In this document: piece after piece, positions 1-7,061 of the stretch | How the letters are laid out: each line of letters opens with the position of its first letter | Numbering within the stretch: position 1 is the first letter of the stretch | Program-made: the position numbers and the translations under genes | Assembly (NCBI RefSeq): GCF_947500325.1 | Contig: NZ_CANMRQ010000009.1 | Location: 62,001 to 126,000 of the forward strand | Source: an uncultured Lacinutrix sp. | Lineage (GTDB): Bacteria > Bacteroidota > Bacteroidia > Flavobacteriales > Flavobacteriaceae | Reading direction: 5' to 3' | DNA length: 64,000 nt | Notes under the pieces: model-generated | Told to the model about the DNA's origin: nothing | The model's database searches: none | Seen by the model: the letters and a program-made list of their open reading frames with translations, nothing else

Positions 1-440
1 ATGTCTAATTTTACTTTAGAAGGAGAAGTTGAACCAGCAAATTCATAACCAGAATATATCCAAAGCACATTTACCTGCATTGTATAATTAGTTTTAGTCG
101 TGTTATTTATTATTAATTCGGGTGATTTATACTTCGATAGTCTTTCATTAAATTTAGAGATATAAGCTTTAGGCCAAAGCAAGTGTTTGGAGTTTTTATA
201 ATCTTTTAACCAAACAATAGTATCCTTTTTTTTAGATTGAATTTTCTTTTTTCTATTATCAATATACTTAGCTTCAGAAATTCTTTTTCCTCCTCTTTCT
301 TGCTTTTCATAATTAAAAATGACTTGAATAGAATCTTCATTTTTTAAAAATAAAAGTTGCTCTTTATTAATTTTAATATGTTGAGCAAAAGCAAATGTAT
401 AACTAGCAGTTATTAATAAAATTGTCAGTAATAATCTCAT
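1..440 (-). CDS. Secreted protein of unknown function (partial, C-terminus off window)
   Basis: The frame is open from an ATG at 440 to the window edge, giving 146 codons of an unfinished protein. It starts with a hydrophobic signal peptide (about residues 1-19, ending near TFAFAQ), so it should be exported. The visible mature part is lysine-rich, with the stretch RKKKIQSKKKDTIVWLKD followed by strand-like segments. I recognise no family. It is transcribed divergently from the CocE-like gene, with 150 bp of very AT-rich DNA between them. Confidence 0.7.
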   Translation of the reverse strand, partial: MRLLLTILLITASYTFAFAQHIKINKEQLLFLKNEDSIQVIFNYEKQERGGKRISEAKYIDNRKKKIQSKKKDTIVWLKDYKNSKHLLWPKAYISKFNERLSKYKSPELIINNTTKTNYTMQVNVLWIYSGYEFAGSTSPSKVKLD

Positions 441-590
441 GTAATAATTTTATTTTAGTTCAAATATAATGAAGAATTACAGCGAAAAACGGTTGTAATT
501 GTTTTTTTTATATAGATATAATAATTCTTATAATAATAAATAAGACAATTGTTTTTGTAATTTAGACAATCAAAATTATTAACTACCCAT

Positions 591-2519
591 ATGAAACTTC
601 TTTATAAATTATTATTAATTATGCTATTACTTTTTTCTGGATGTAAAAAAGGCAAAAAAGCTGAAATAACTGTAATAGAAGAGGTTGATACATATGTTCA
701 GGACCATTATAATAAACAAGAGGTAAACATAGTTATGCGTGATGGCATAAAATTGCATACTACTATTTATTCTCCAAAAGATAAAAGCAAAGCATACCCA
801 ATTTTAATGATGAGAACACCATACAGTTGCAAGCCCTATGGTGATAATGAGTTTAAAGAAAAAATAGGGCCAAATAGTCATTTAATGAAAGAAGGGAATA
901 TAATAGTCTATCAAGATGTTCGCGGTCGTTGGATGAGCGAAGGTGTTTATGACAATATGAGAGCTTATATTCCTAATAAAAAAAATGAAAAAGATATTGA
1001 TGAATCTTCAGATACGTATGATACAATTGACTGGTTAGTTAATAATGTAGAAAATAATAATGGTCGTGTTGGCACTTGGGGAATTAGTTATCCAGGGTTT
1101 TACGCAACCTATTCAACAATAGATGCTCATCCAGCATTAAAAGCGGCTTCGCCTCAAGCATGTATTGGTGATTTCTTTTTTGATGATTTTCATCATAACG
1201 GCGCCTTTTTATTGAGCTATTTTAGAGCAGTTTCTCTATTTGGAACAGAAAAAAGTAAACCTACAGATTCGACTTGGTATAAATTGCCAGAATTAGGAAC
1301 AGAAGATCAATACCAATTCTTTTTAGATGCTGGACCATTAAGTAATTTGAATAGTTATTTTCAATATGAAAAACCGGATGATAACTCTGTTTCTAAATCA
1401 GATAAAATTGATGATGTATTTTGGAAAGAAATAATAGATCATCCCAATTACGATAGTGTATGGAAACCTAAAGGGTTGATTCAGAATTTAAAAACTATAA
1501 AGTCGTCTGTAGCAACAATGGTAGTCGGCGGTTTTTTTGATGCCGAAGATTTATATGGGCCTTTAGAAACATATAAAACAATTGAAAAATATAACCCTAA
1601 TAATTATAATACGATAGTGTTTGGACCATGGGATCATGGGCGATGGGCAAAATCTGAAGAAAAAAACTATGTAGGGAATTACTTTTTTGGAGACTCTATT
1701 TCTTTAAGATTTCAAAAAGATGTAGAAACTAAATTTTTTAATCACTTTTTAAAAGGCGAAGGTAATGGAAAATCTGGATTGCCAGAAGCTTATGTTTTTG
1801 ATTCGGGAAAGAAAACATGGAGTAGTTTTGATGCCTGGCCTCCAAAATCTATTGTAAAACAAAAAATGTTTTTGAATGAAAATCAGGAATTATCTGTGTC
1901 TAAAAGAGGAATAACTAAAGAAGTATTTATTAGTGATTTAAAAAGACCTGTACCATATTCTGAAGATATTAAAACGGTTTTTACACCAAGAAAATATATG
2001 ACAGACGATCAGCGGTTTACTGCAAGACGTCCAGATGTATTGGTATATGAAACAGATGCTTTAGAAGAAGATTTAACTTTAGCTGGAGATATTTTTGCGC
2101 ATTTAAAAGTAGCAACTACAGGAACAGATGCCGATTGGATAGTTAAAGTTATAGATGTACATCCATCAGATATTGAAGAGCAAGAAGAAGGTATGCAAGA
2201 CCATTTAAAATTAAGTAATTACCATATGATGGTTCGTAGCGAAGTTATGAGAGGTCGTTTTAGAAATAGTTTTGAGAATCCCGAACCATTTACTCCTAAC
2301 GAGAAAACCAATGTAACTATTAAATTACAAGATGTATTTCATACTATCAAAGCGGGGCATAAATTACAAATACAAGTACAAAGCACATGGTTTCCATTAA
2401 TAGATTTAAATCCGCAAACTTTTGTGCCCAATATTTATAAAGCAAAAGAAGCAGATTTTAAAAACCAAACGCATACTGTGTTTAGTGATTCTAGTATAGA
2501 ATTTTCAATATTAAAATAA
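591..2519 (+). CDS. CocE/NonD family alpha/beta hydrolase, lipoprotein
   Basis: Predicted serine hydrolase of the cocaine esterase / X-Pro dipeptidyl-peptidase (S15) class, which cleaves esters or amides such as acyl-peptide bonds. A type II signal peptide with lipobox LFSGC puts the lipidated Cys at 18. The alpha/beta-hydrolase domain carries the nucleophile motif G-I-S-Y-P-G with Ser166. Asp317 (GGFFDAED) and His349 (GPWDHGRW) complete the probable triad. The C-terminal third (about 430-640) is the jelly-roll domain typical of the family, with the pattern KAGHKLQIQVQSTWFP. At 642 aa it has the usual length. Natural substrate is unknown; bacterial homologues are often annotated as peptidases or glutaryl-7-ACA acylases. 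Confidence 0.9.
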   Translation: MKLLYKLLLIMLLLFSGCKKGKKAEITVIEEVDTYVQDHYNKQEVNIVMRDGIKLHTTIYSPKDKSKAYPILMMRTPYSCKPYGDNEFKEKIGPNSHLMKEGNIIVYQDVRGRWMSEGVYDNMRAYIPNKKNEKDIDESSDTYDTIDWLVNNVENNNGRVGTWGISYPGFYATYSTIDAHPALKAASPQACIGDFFFDDFHHNGAFLLSYFRAVSLFGTEKSKPTDSTWYKLPELGTEDQYQFFLDAGPLSNLNSYFQYEKPDDNSVSKSDKIDDVFWKEIIDHPNYDSVWKPKGLIQNLKTIKSSVATMVVGGFFDAEDLYGPLETYKTIEKYNPNNYNTIVFGPWDHGRWAKSEEKNYVGNYFFGDSISLRFQKDVETKFFNHFLKGEGNGKSGLPEAYVFDSGKKTWSSFDAWPPKSIVKQKMFLNENQELSVSKRGITKEVFISDLKRPVPYSEDIKTVFTPRKYMTDDQRFTARRPDVLVYETDALEEDLTLAGDIFAHLKVATTGTDADWIVKVIDVHPSDIEEQEEGMQDHLKLSNYHMMVRSEVMRGRFRNSFENPEPFTPNEKTNVTIKLQDVFHTIKAGHKLQIQVQSTWFPLIDLNPQTFVPNIYKAKEADFKNQTHTVFSDSSIEFSILK

Positions 2520-2897
2520 TTATTTAATACGCCATGGTGGATTTTTTCTATTCTCTCCAGCTTTAAATAATATAACGATATTACCATCAGGATCTTGAAC
2601 TTTAGCCTCGCGCCAAAGCCAAGATTCATCTTTGGGTAGTTGTATAAAAGTAATTCCTTTTAATTGTAATTCTTTAACCAAAATATCTAAATTATCATCT
2701 TCAAAATATAGTGTCGTATTGTTTTTTAGTAAAACATCATCTGTATAATGAATAGATAGAGTTGCCTCACCATCTGGACATTCTAGTCTAGCATAACGAG
2801 GCAAAGCATCTACAATTAACTTTAAACCTAGTTTTTTATAAAAAGACACTAATGGTCTTGTGTTTTCTGTGGTTATAGTGACTTGATTTAAATTCAT
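2520..2897 (-). CDS. VOC family (glyoxalase/bleomycin-resistance fold) protein
   Basis: A 125-aa protein of the vicinal oxygen chelate superfamily. It has the beta-alpha-beta-beta-beta pattern with VSFYKKLGLKL in the first half and the closing motif VQDPDGNIVILF. Such proteins are small dioxygenases, isomerases or antibiotic-binding proteins; which one cannot be told here. Its ATG follows the TAA of the upstream MFS gene with no gap (TAAATG), so the two are translationally coupled. It ends convergently against the CocE-like gene. Association with an exporter could suggest a resistance or detoxification role, but that is inference. Confidence 0.85.
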   Translation of the reverse strand: MNLNQVTITTENTRPLVSFYKKLGLKLIVDALPRYARLECPDGEATLSIHYTDDVLLKNNTTLYFEDDNLDILVKELQLKGITFIQLPKDESWLWREAKVQDPDGNIVILFKAGENRKNPPWRIK

Positions 2898-4103
2898 TTA
2901 TGCGGTTTTTTTCTTCATATATAATTTTAAAATAAATAATAATAACACACATAATATGGCTAAAACTGTCATAATATACCATGTGTTGTCAAAACCTAAT
3001 TTTTCAGCTAGTTGTAGACCAACATTATGACCAAAAATACTTCCAACAGAAAAGGCCATAGCGTACATAGCCATAAATTCTCCTTGATTTCCACGTTTTG
3101 CTCTATCTAAAGCAAATCCGTTTGCAAAAGGAAAGGCAATCATTTCTCCTATAGTCATTAGTAGCATCCCTATTATCAATATTCCAGACCATTCAGTAAT
3201 GTTTAGTACAATTAAACTTAAACCAGTTAGAAAAGCTCCAAATAAAATGAGTCCAACTTTTGTGTTTTTAGTTTTTTCTAACCATTTAATTAGTGGCATT
3301 TCAAATAGAAAAATAAATAAACCATTAGCTCCTAAAAGTAGACCAACTTGTAATTCACTTAACTCATGTGCTTCTCTATAGTAAATTGGCATGGCAGAAA
3401 AATATTGAAAAAATACAATTGCAAATAATACCATTGCTCCAAAAAATATTAGAAAAGGAATATCTCTATATGCAGATTTAGGGTTCTTTACAATTATATC
3501 GTCTTGAATTTTTGCAGTTTTAGGGTTTAGTACATTAAACAACACCAAAGTTGCTAAAATACAAGTAATACCATCAACCCAAAATAACCCACCGTAACTT
3601 AAATGAGTAATTATTAATCCTCCAACTGCAGGTCCAGCAGAGAAACCTAGATTAATGGCTAAACGAATTAGTGTAACACTACGTGTTTTGTTTTCAGGTT
3701 TACTATAAGCACTCATAGCAACAAAAGATGCAGGTCTAAACATGTCTGCAACACACATGGTAAAGAATATACCAATACAAAGTGATTTAAACGTAGTTAA
3801 ATACTGCAGGCCTATAAAAAGAAAGCCAGTAGCAAGAAGACTAAATACCATGATTTTATAGTACCCTATTATATCTGTAAGTTTACCTCCAAACCATGTT
3901 CCAACTAAAGAACCTAAACCAAAACATGTCATAATCCAACCTACATTAGATTTAGATATATCTAAATCCTCTGTTAAGTAAATTGATAAAAAAGGGATAA
4001 CCATAGTGCCAGCTCTATTAATTAATGTAATAAGAGCGAGCCACCATATTTCTTTTGATAATCCACTAAAAGAATCCATGTAATTTTTAAATAGCGTTTT
4101 CAT
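2898..4103 (-). CDS. MFS transporter
   Basis: Inner-membrane major facilitator superfamily permease of 401 aa with about 12 hydrophobic segments. The loop between helices 2 and 3 carries a motif-A-like sequence (GTWFGGKLTDIIGYYK), and a long hydrophilic loop sits in the middle (about 190-215), as in two-times-six-helix transporters. Drug or metabolite efflux is most likely, driven by proton exchange; the substrate is not visible. It is the first gene of a two-gene operon with the VOC protein. A terminator-like hairpin lies just upstream, at 4165-4200, and insulates it from what precedes it. Confidence 0.9.
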   Translation of the reverse strand: MKTLFKNYMDSFSGLSKEIWWLALITLINRAGTMVIPFLSIYLTEDLDISKSNVGWIMTCFGLGSLVGTWFGGKLTDIIGYYKIMVFSLLATGFLFIGLQYLTTFKSLCIGIFFTMCVADMFRPASFVAMSAYSKPENKTRSVTLIRLAINLGFSAGPAVGGLIITHLSYGGLFWVDGITCILATLVLFNVLNPKTAKIQDDIIVKNPKSAYRDIPFLIFFGAMVLFAIVFFQYFSAMPIYYREAHELSELQVGLLLGANGLFIFLFEMPLIKWLEKTKNTKVGLILFGAFLTGLSLIVLNITEWSGILIIGMLLMTIGEMIAFPFANGFALDRAKRGNQGEFMAMYAMAFSVGSIFGHNVGLQLAEKLGFDNTWYIMTVLAILCVLLLFILKLYMKKKTA

Positions 4104-4164
4104 TGGTTTGGTTGTTTTGGTTTATGTCATTTGCTAAAAGTTTAATTCGTTGATAGACCTAAAA

Positions 4165-4200
4165 TAAAAAAGTCCAACTACGAAGTTGGACTTTTAATAT
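4165..4200 (-). terminator. Rho-independent terminator hairpin
   Basis: The 9-bp perfect stem AAGTCCAAC / GTTGGACTT has a short loop. On the minus strand it is followed by a T-rich run (TTTTTTATTTTA). No annotated gene ends just before it on that strand, only a short open frame at 4224-4301, so it may close a small transcript. Confidence 0.7.
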
Positions 4201-4223
4201 TGTATTAATTGATATTTACATCA

Positions 4224-4301
4224 TCATAAAATATAAGAAGCCCAACCTGTATCTCTACAAGAGGTCCATTGTTGCTTATAATTTTTAATGACTAAATACA
4301 T
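4224..4301 (-). other. Possible small ORF or gene remnant (25 aa)
   Basis: An ATG at 4301 reads 25 residues ending WTSCRDTGWASYIL. The same frame stays open upstream (LNTFLFSFEPSKDKK) to about 4352, with a TTG at 4334. Rich in Trp, Cys and aromatic residues, it looks more like the C-terminal end of a protein than random AT-rich DNA. It is followed within 30 bp by a good terminator on the same strand. It could be a microprotein or the decayed tail of a lost gene. The rest of the 320-bp gap (4104-4423) holds a -7 box and a palindrome described separately. Confidence 0.3.
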
Positions 4302-4349
4302 TTTTTTATCTTTTGATGGTTCAAAGCTAAACAAAAAAGTATTAAGTTG

Positions 4350-4357
4350 TATTTTTG
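4350..4357 (+). promoter_or_regulatory. Candidate -7 promoter box for the P450 gene
   Basis: TATTTTTG matches the Bacteroidota -7 consensus TAnnTTTG exactly and lies 66 bp before the P450 start. No clear TTG is found 17-23 bp upstream, so the -33 element is weak or an activator is needed. Confidence 0.4.
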
Positions 4358-4393
4358 ATTAGTAAATATTTTTAAAACTAATTTAAAATATAA

Positions 4394-4407
4394 GCCTTTT
4401 AAAAGGC
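4394..4407 (+). promoter_or_regulatory. 14-bp perfect palindrome before the P450 gene
   Basis: GCCTTTTAAAAGGC is fully self-complementary and ends 16 bp before the P450 ATG, downstream of the candidate -7 box. It could be an operator or a leader hairpin overlapping the translation start region. Confidence 0.4.
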
Positions 4408-4423
4408 AATTATTATATAGTTT

Positions 4424-5839
4424 ATGCATGATGACAAGCTAATTACAATAAAAGATTTAAAATCTCCAAAAGGCACTTTTTTACTTGGCCATTTGCCACA
4501 ATTTAATACTTATAATAAACATCAAGTGCTTGAACGTTGGGTAGAAGAATCTGGTGATTTATTTAAAATACATTTTGTAGGAAAGGAATTTGTAGTATCT
4601 GCTAATCCAGATATTAATAATAAAATGCTAAGACAAAGACCAGAACAATTTAAACGCTTTTCTAAGATTGATGAAATTTTAAAAGAAATGGGTGTTGATG
4701 GTGTTTTTAATGCCGAAGGAGCGTCATGGAAACGACATAGAAAGCCAATAGCAGAAGCTTTAAATGTGAAAAATGTAAAAGCATATTACCCTATCATTTT
4801 AGACAAGACCAATGAAATTCTTAAAAAATTTAAAGCATATGCAACTAAAAAAAGCATTGTAGATGTTCAAAAAGAATTCATGGCTTTTACAATAGATATT
4901 ACGACAGAAATAGCTTTTGGTCACAAATTAGATACTATAAATAACAAGTCTGATGGCTTTCAAAAACATTTAGAAGTTATCTTTCCAATGATTAATTCTA
5001 GAATCACAGCGCCGATACCAATATGGCGATATTTTAAGAAGGAAAAAGGTAAAACACTAGATTATTCTTTAAAATCTATAGAGAAAATAATTTTTGAGTT
5101 TATTGAAGAAGCAAAAAGTAGAATAGTAGATAATCCTAAATTAAAAGCACAACCAACTAATTTTTTAGAAGCTTTATTAGTAGAAAGTGATGAAGAGAAA
5201 TTTAACGATAAAGAAATTTATGGAAACATTTTTACAATGCTATTGGCAGGAGAAGATACTACATCAAACTCATTGTCATGGGCTGTTTTTTATTTAGCAC
5301 AGCATCCAGAAATTGTAAATAAAGTTAGAGAAGAAGCTTTTACTGAATATAATAATCTAGACATACCAAGTAAATATGAGACCATTGAATCATTAAAATA
5401 TGCCAATGCAGTAGTTCAAGAAGCAATGCGTTTAAAGCCAACAACACCTCAATTGTATCTTGAGTCTAATGAAGATGTTATTATTAATAATGTGTCTTTT
5501 CCCAAAGGGACAAGTATTATTCTTCAGAATAAAGTGGCACAAAATCAAGACGAATACTTCTCTAATGCTAATGCTTTTGAGCCCCAAAGGTGGATTGTTA
5601 GTGAATGTCCAATGCATAAAAACCATTCGCCTAATATAATGAGGGCTTTTGGTGGCGGCGCTCGTTTTTGTCCAGGAATGTTTCTAGCAAAAAGTGAAAT
5701 GGTTGTTTTAGTTTCTGCACTGTGTAAACATTTTGATTTTAAATTAGAATCTAAATTGGAAGATATAAGAGAGCGATTTGAGTTTACAATGTATCCAGAA
5801 AACTTAAAAGTAACCCTTAAGCCAGCTAACAAGATTTAG
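4424..5839 (+). CDS. Cytochrome P450
   Basis: Heme-thiolate monooxygenase of 471 aa with no signal peptide or membrane anchor, hence a soluble class needing a separate reductase. Visible landmarks are the I-helix oxygen-activation motif A-G-E-D-T-T (275-280), the K-helix E-x-x-R (Glu333/Arg336), and the heme-ligand loop F-G-G-G-A-R-F-C-P-G with proximal Cys416. The sequence resembles bacterial P450s of the CYP102/CYP4-like clan acting on fatty acids or terpenoids, but no fused reductase is present and no ferredoxin gene is nearby. Substrate unknown. It stands alone, 29 bp before the DUF1684 lipoprotein gene, with which it may be cotranscribed. Confidence 0.93.
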   Translation: MHDDKLITIKDLKSPKGTFLLGHLPQFNTYNKHQVLERWVEESGDLFKIHFVGKEFVVSANPDINNKMLRQRPEQFKRFSKIDEILKEMGVDGVFNAEGASWKRHRKPIAEALNVKNVKAYYPIILDKTNEILKKFKAYATKKSIVDVQKEFMAFTIDITTEIAFGHKLDTINNKSDGFQKHLEVIFPMINSRITAPIPIWRYFKKEKGKTLDYSLKSIEKIIFEFIEEAKSRIVDNPKLKAQPTNFLEALLVESDEEKFNDKEIYGNIFTMLLAGEDTTSNSLSWAVFYLAQHPEIVNKVREEAFTEYNNLDIPSKYETIESLKYANAVVQEAMRLKPTTPQLYLESNEDVIINNVSFPKGTSIILQNKVAQNQDEYFSNANAFEPQRWIVSECPMHKNHSPNIMRAFGGGARFCPGMFLAKSEMVVLVSALCKHFDFKLESKLEDIRERFEFTMYPENLKVTLKPANKI

Positions 5840-5868
5840 TTGTATTTTTGAATTAAATAAAAAGTAAA

Positions 5869-6474
5869 ATGAAAAATATTTTCTGTCTATTATGTCTTAG
5901 TGTTTCGTTATTAAGTTGTGCGCAAGAGAAAAAGCCTTTATTAGGTGAAACTGACTTTCAAAAAGAATTAAATGCAGAGTATAAAGATGCTACCAAGTCA
6001 CCTTTATTAGCTAAAGATTTAAAAAATTTCAATGGGTTAGATTTTTTTAAATTTGATTCTACTTTTGTGGTTGTAGCTAAGCTTAAGAGAACACCAGATT
6101 CAGATTTTCATCCCATGGAGACAACTACAAATAGAGTTTCTATGGAGCGTATATATGGCGTCTTATCTTTCGAATTAGTAGGAGAAACTTTTAGCCTTAA
6201 CGTATATCAAGGGGAAGATTTAATGAAGACTGAAGGATATGAAGATTATTTGTTTTTACCTTTTTCTGATGCTACAAATGGTGAAGAAACATATGGAGGT
6301 GGAAGATATATGGATTTAAGAATACCTAATGTAGATACCATAGAATTAGATTTTAATAAAGCGTATAATCCATATTGCGCCTATAACCCAAAATATTCCT
6401 GTCCTATTGTTCCTTTAGAAAATTCATTAGATGTTAGAGTAGAAGCAGGTGTGAAAAAATACGACAAGCATTAA
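5869..6474 (+). CDS. DUF1684 family lipoprotein
   Basis: A 201-aa protein with lipobox LLSCAQ (Cys17), so anchored to the envelope. The C-terminal half carries the DUF1684 hallmark series: PFSDATNGEETYGGGRYMDL, then DFNKAYNPYCAY, then CPIVPLEN. The conserved Tyr/Asn/Cys residues suggest a binding or catalytic site, but the function of the family is unknown to me. It follows the P450 gene by 29 bp and converges on crcB with a single base between the stop codons. Confidence 0.88.
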   Translation: MKNIFCLLCLSVSLLSCAQEKKPLLGETDFQKELNAEYKDATKSPLLAKDLKNFNGLDFFKFDSTFVVVAKLKRTPDSDFHPMETTTNRVSMERIYGVLSFELVGETFSLNVYQGEDLMKTEGYEDYLFLPFSDATNGEETYGGGRYMDLRIPNVDTIELDFNKAYNPYCAYNPKYSCPIVPLENSLDVRVEAGVKKYDKH

Positions 6475-6475
6475 T

Positions 6476-6841
6476 TTATTTTACTAAATGCATGCCTGCA
6501 AAAACAGCTAAAAAACCTATAGCGAAACTAGCTATAGTATAGATAGCAAAGCTTGTAAAATCGCCAGTCTTTAGAAAAGCATGATTTTCATAAGCAAAAG
6601 TAGAAAAGGTTGTAAAACCTCCACAAAAACCTGTAGCTAAAAGTAGCGTATGGTTCTCTGTTAGCGTATTATTTTTTAAGGCTAACCCTAATATAATTCC
6701 TATTAGAAAACTGCCTAAAATATTAGCAGCGAAAGTGCCATATGGAATTCCAGTTTCAGTGCTATTTAAATATTTACCTATAAGATAACGTAATACACTA
6801 CCAAATCCACCGCCAACAAAAACAAGTAAAAGGTTTTTCAT
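6476..6841 (-). CDS. crcB: Fluoride channel CrcB/Fluc
   Basis: Small inner-membrane protein (121 aa, four hydrophobic segments) of the CrcB/Fluc family, whose members form dual-topology dimers exporting fluoride. Diagnostic parts are the N-terminal GGGFGSVLRYLIGKY and the central GFCGGFTTFSTFAYE. The latter contains the Phe residues and the helix break that line the fluoride path. A single crcB copy suggests a homodimer. I looked for a fluoride riboswitch upstream (6842-7061) and did not find its conserved core. Confidence 0.95.
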   Translation of the reverse strand: MKNLLLVFVGGGFGSVLRYLIGKYLNSTETGIPYGTFAANILGSFLIGIILGLALKNNTLTENHTLLLATGFCGGFTTFSTFAYENHAFLKTGDFTSFAIYTIASFAIGFLAVFAGMHLVK

Positions 6842-6965
6842 AGTTGTTTATACTGTTAAGTCTACAATATTATCTTTTTTTTTAGTCTTATTCTATTATT
6901 ACCTAAAATAAATCATTTTTAAAATTTTAACATTTAAGATGTTAATCTTTTTACAAATAGACTAT

Positions 6966-7025
6966 AAAGTGGTTGAGTGAATACTTGATTATTAGTCTCA
7001 CTTTGGCGAAAACCGAAAAGCCAAA
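6966..7025 (+). promoter_or_regulatory. Possible structured 5' leader of the 688-aa orphan gene
   Basis: Two inverted repeats overlap. AAAGTG (6966-6971) can pair with CACTTT (6999-7004), and TTTGGC (7002-7007) can pair with GCCAAA (7020-7025). The three bases TTT at 7002-7004 are shared, so the two stems cannot both form fully. They end 36 bp before the start codon. This may be a regulatory leader; no known riboswitch class was recognised. Confidence 0.3.
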
Positions 7026-7061
7026 ATAGAGTAGGTACGCTATTTAATTTCTATAATTATT

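Noticed and set aside
6842-7061. Possible fluoride riboswitch upstream of crcB
   Set aside because: The conserved GATGG/CTGATG core elements of the crcB motif are not present on the minus strand; the hairpins here read better as a leader of the plus-strand orphan gene.
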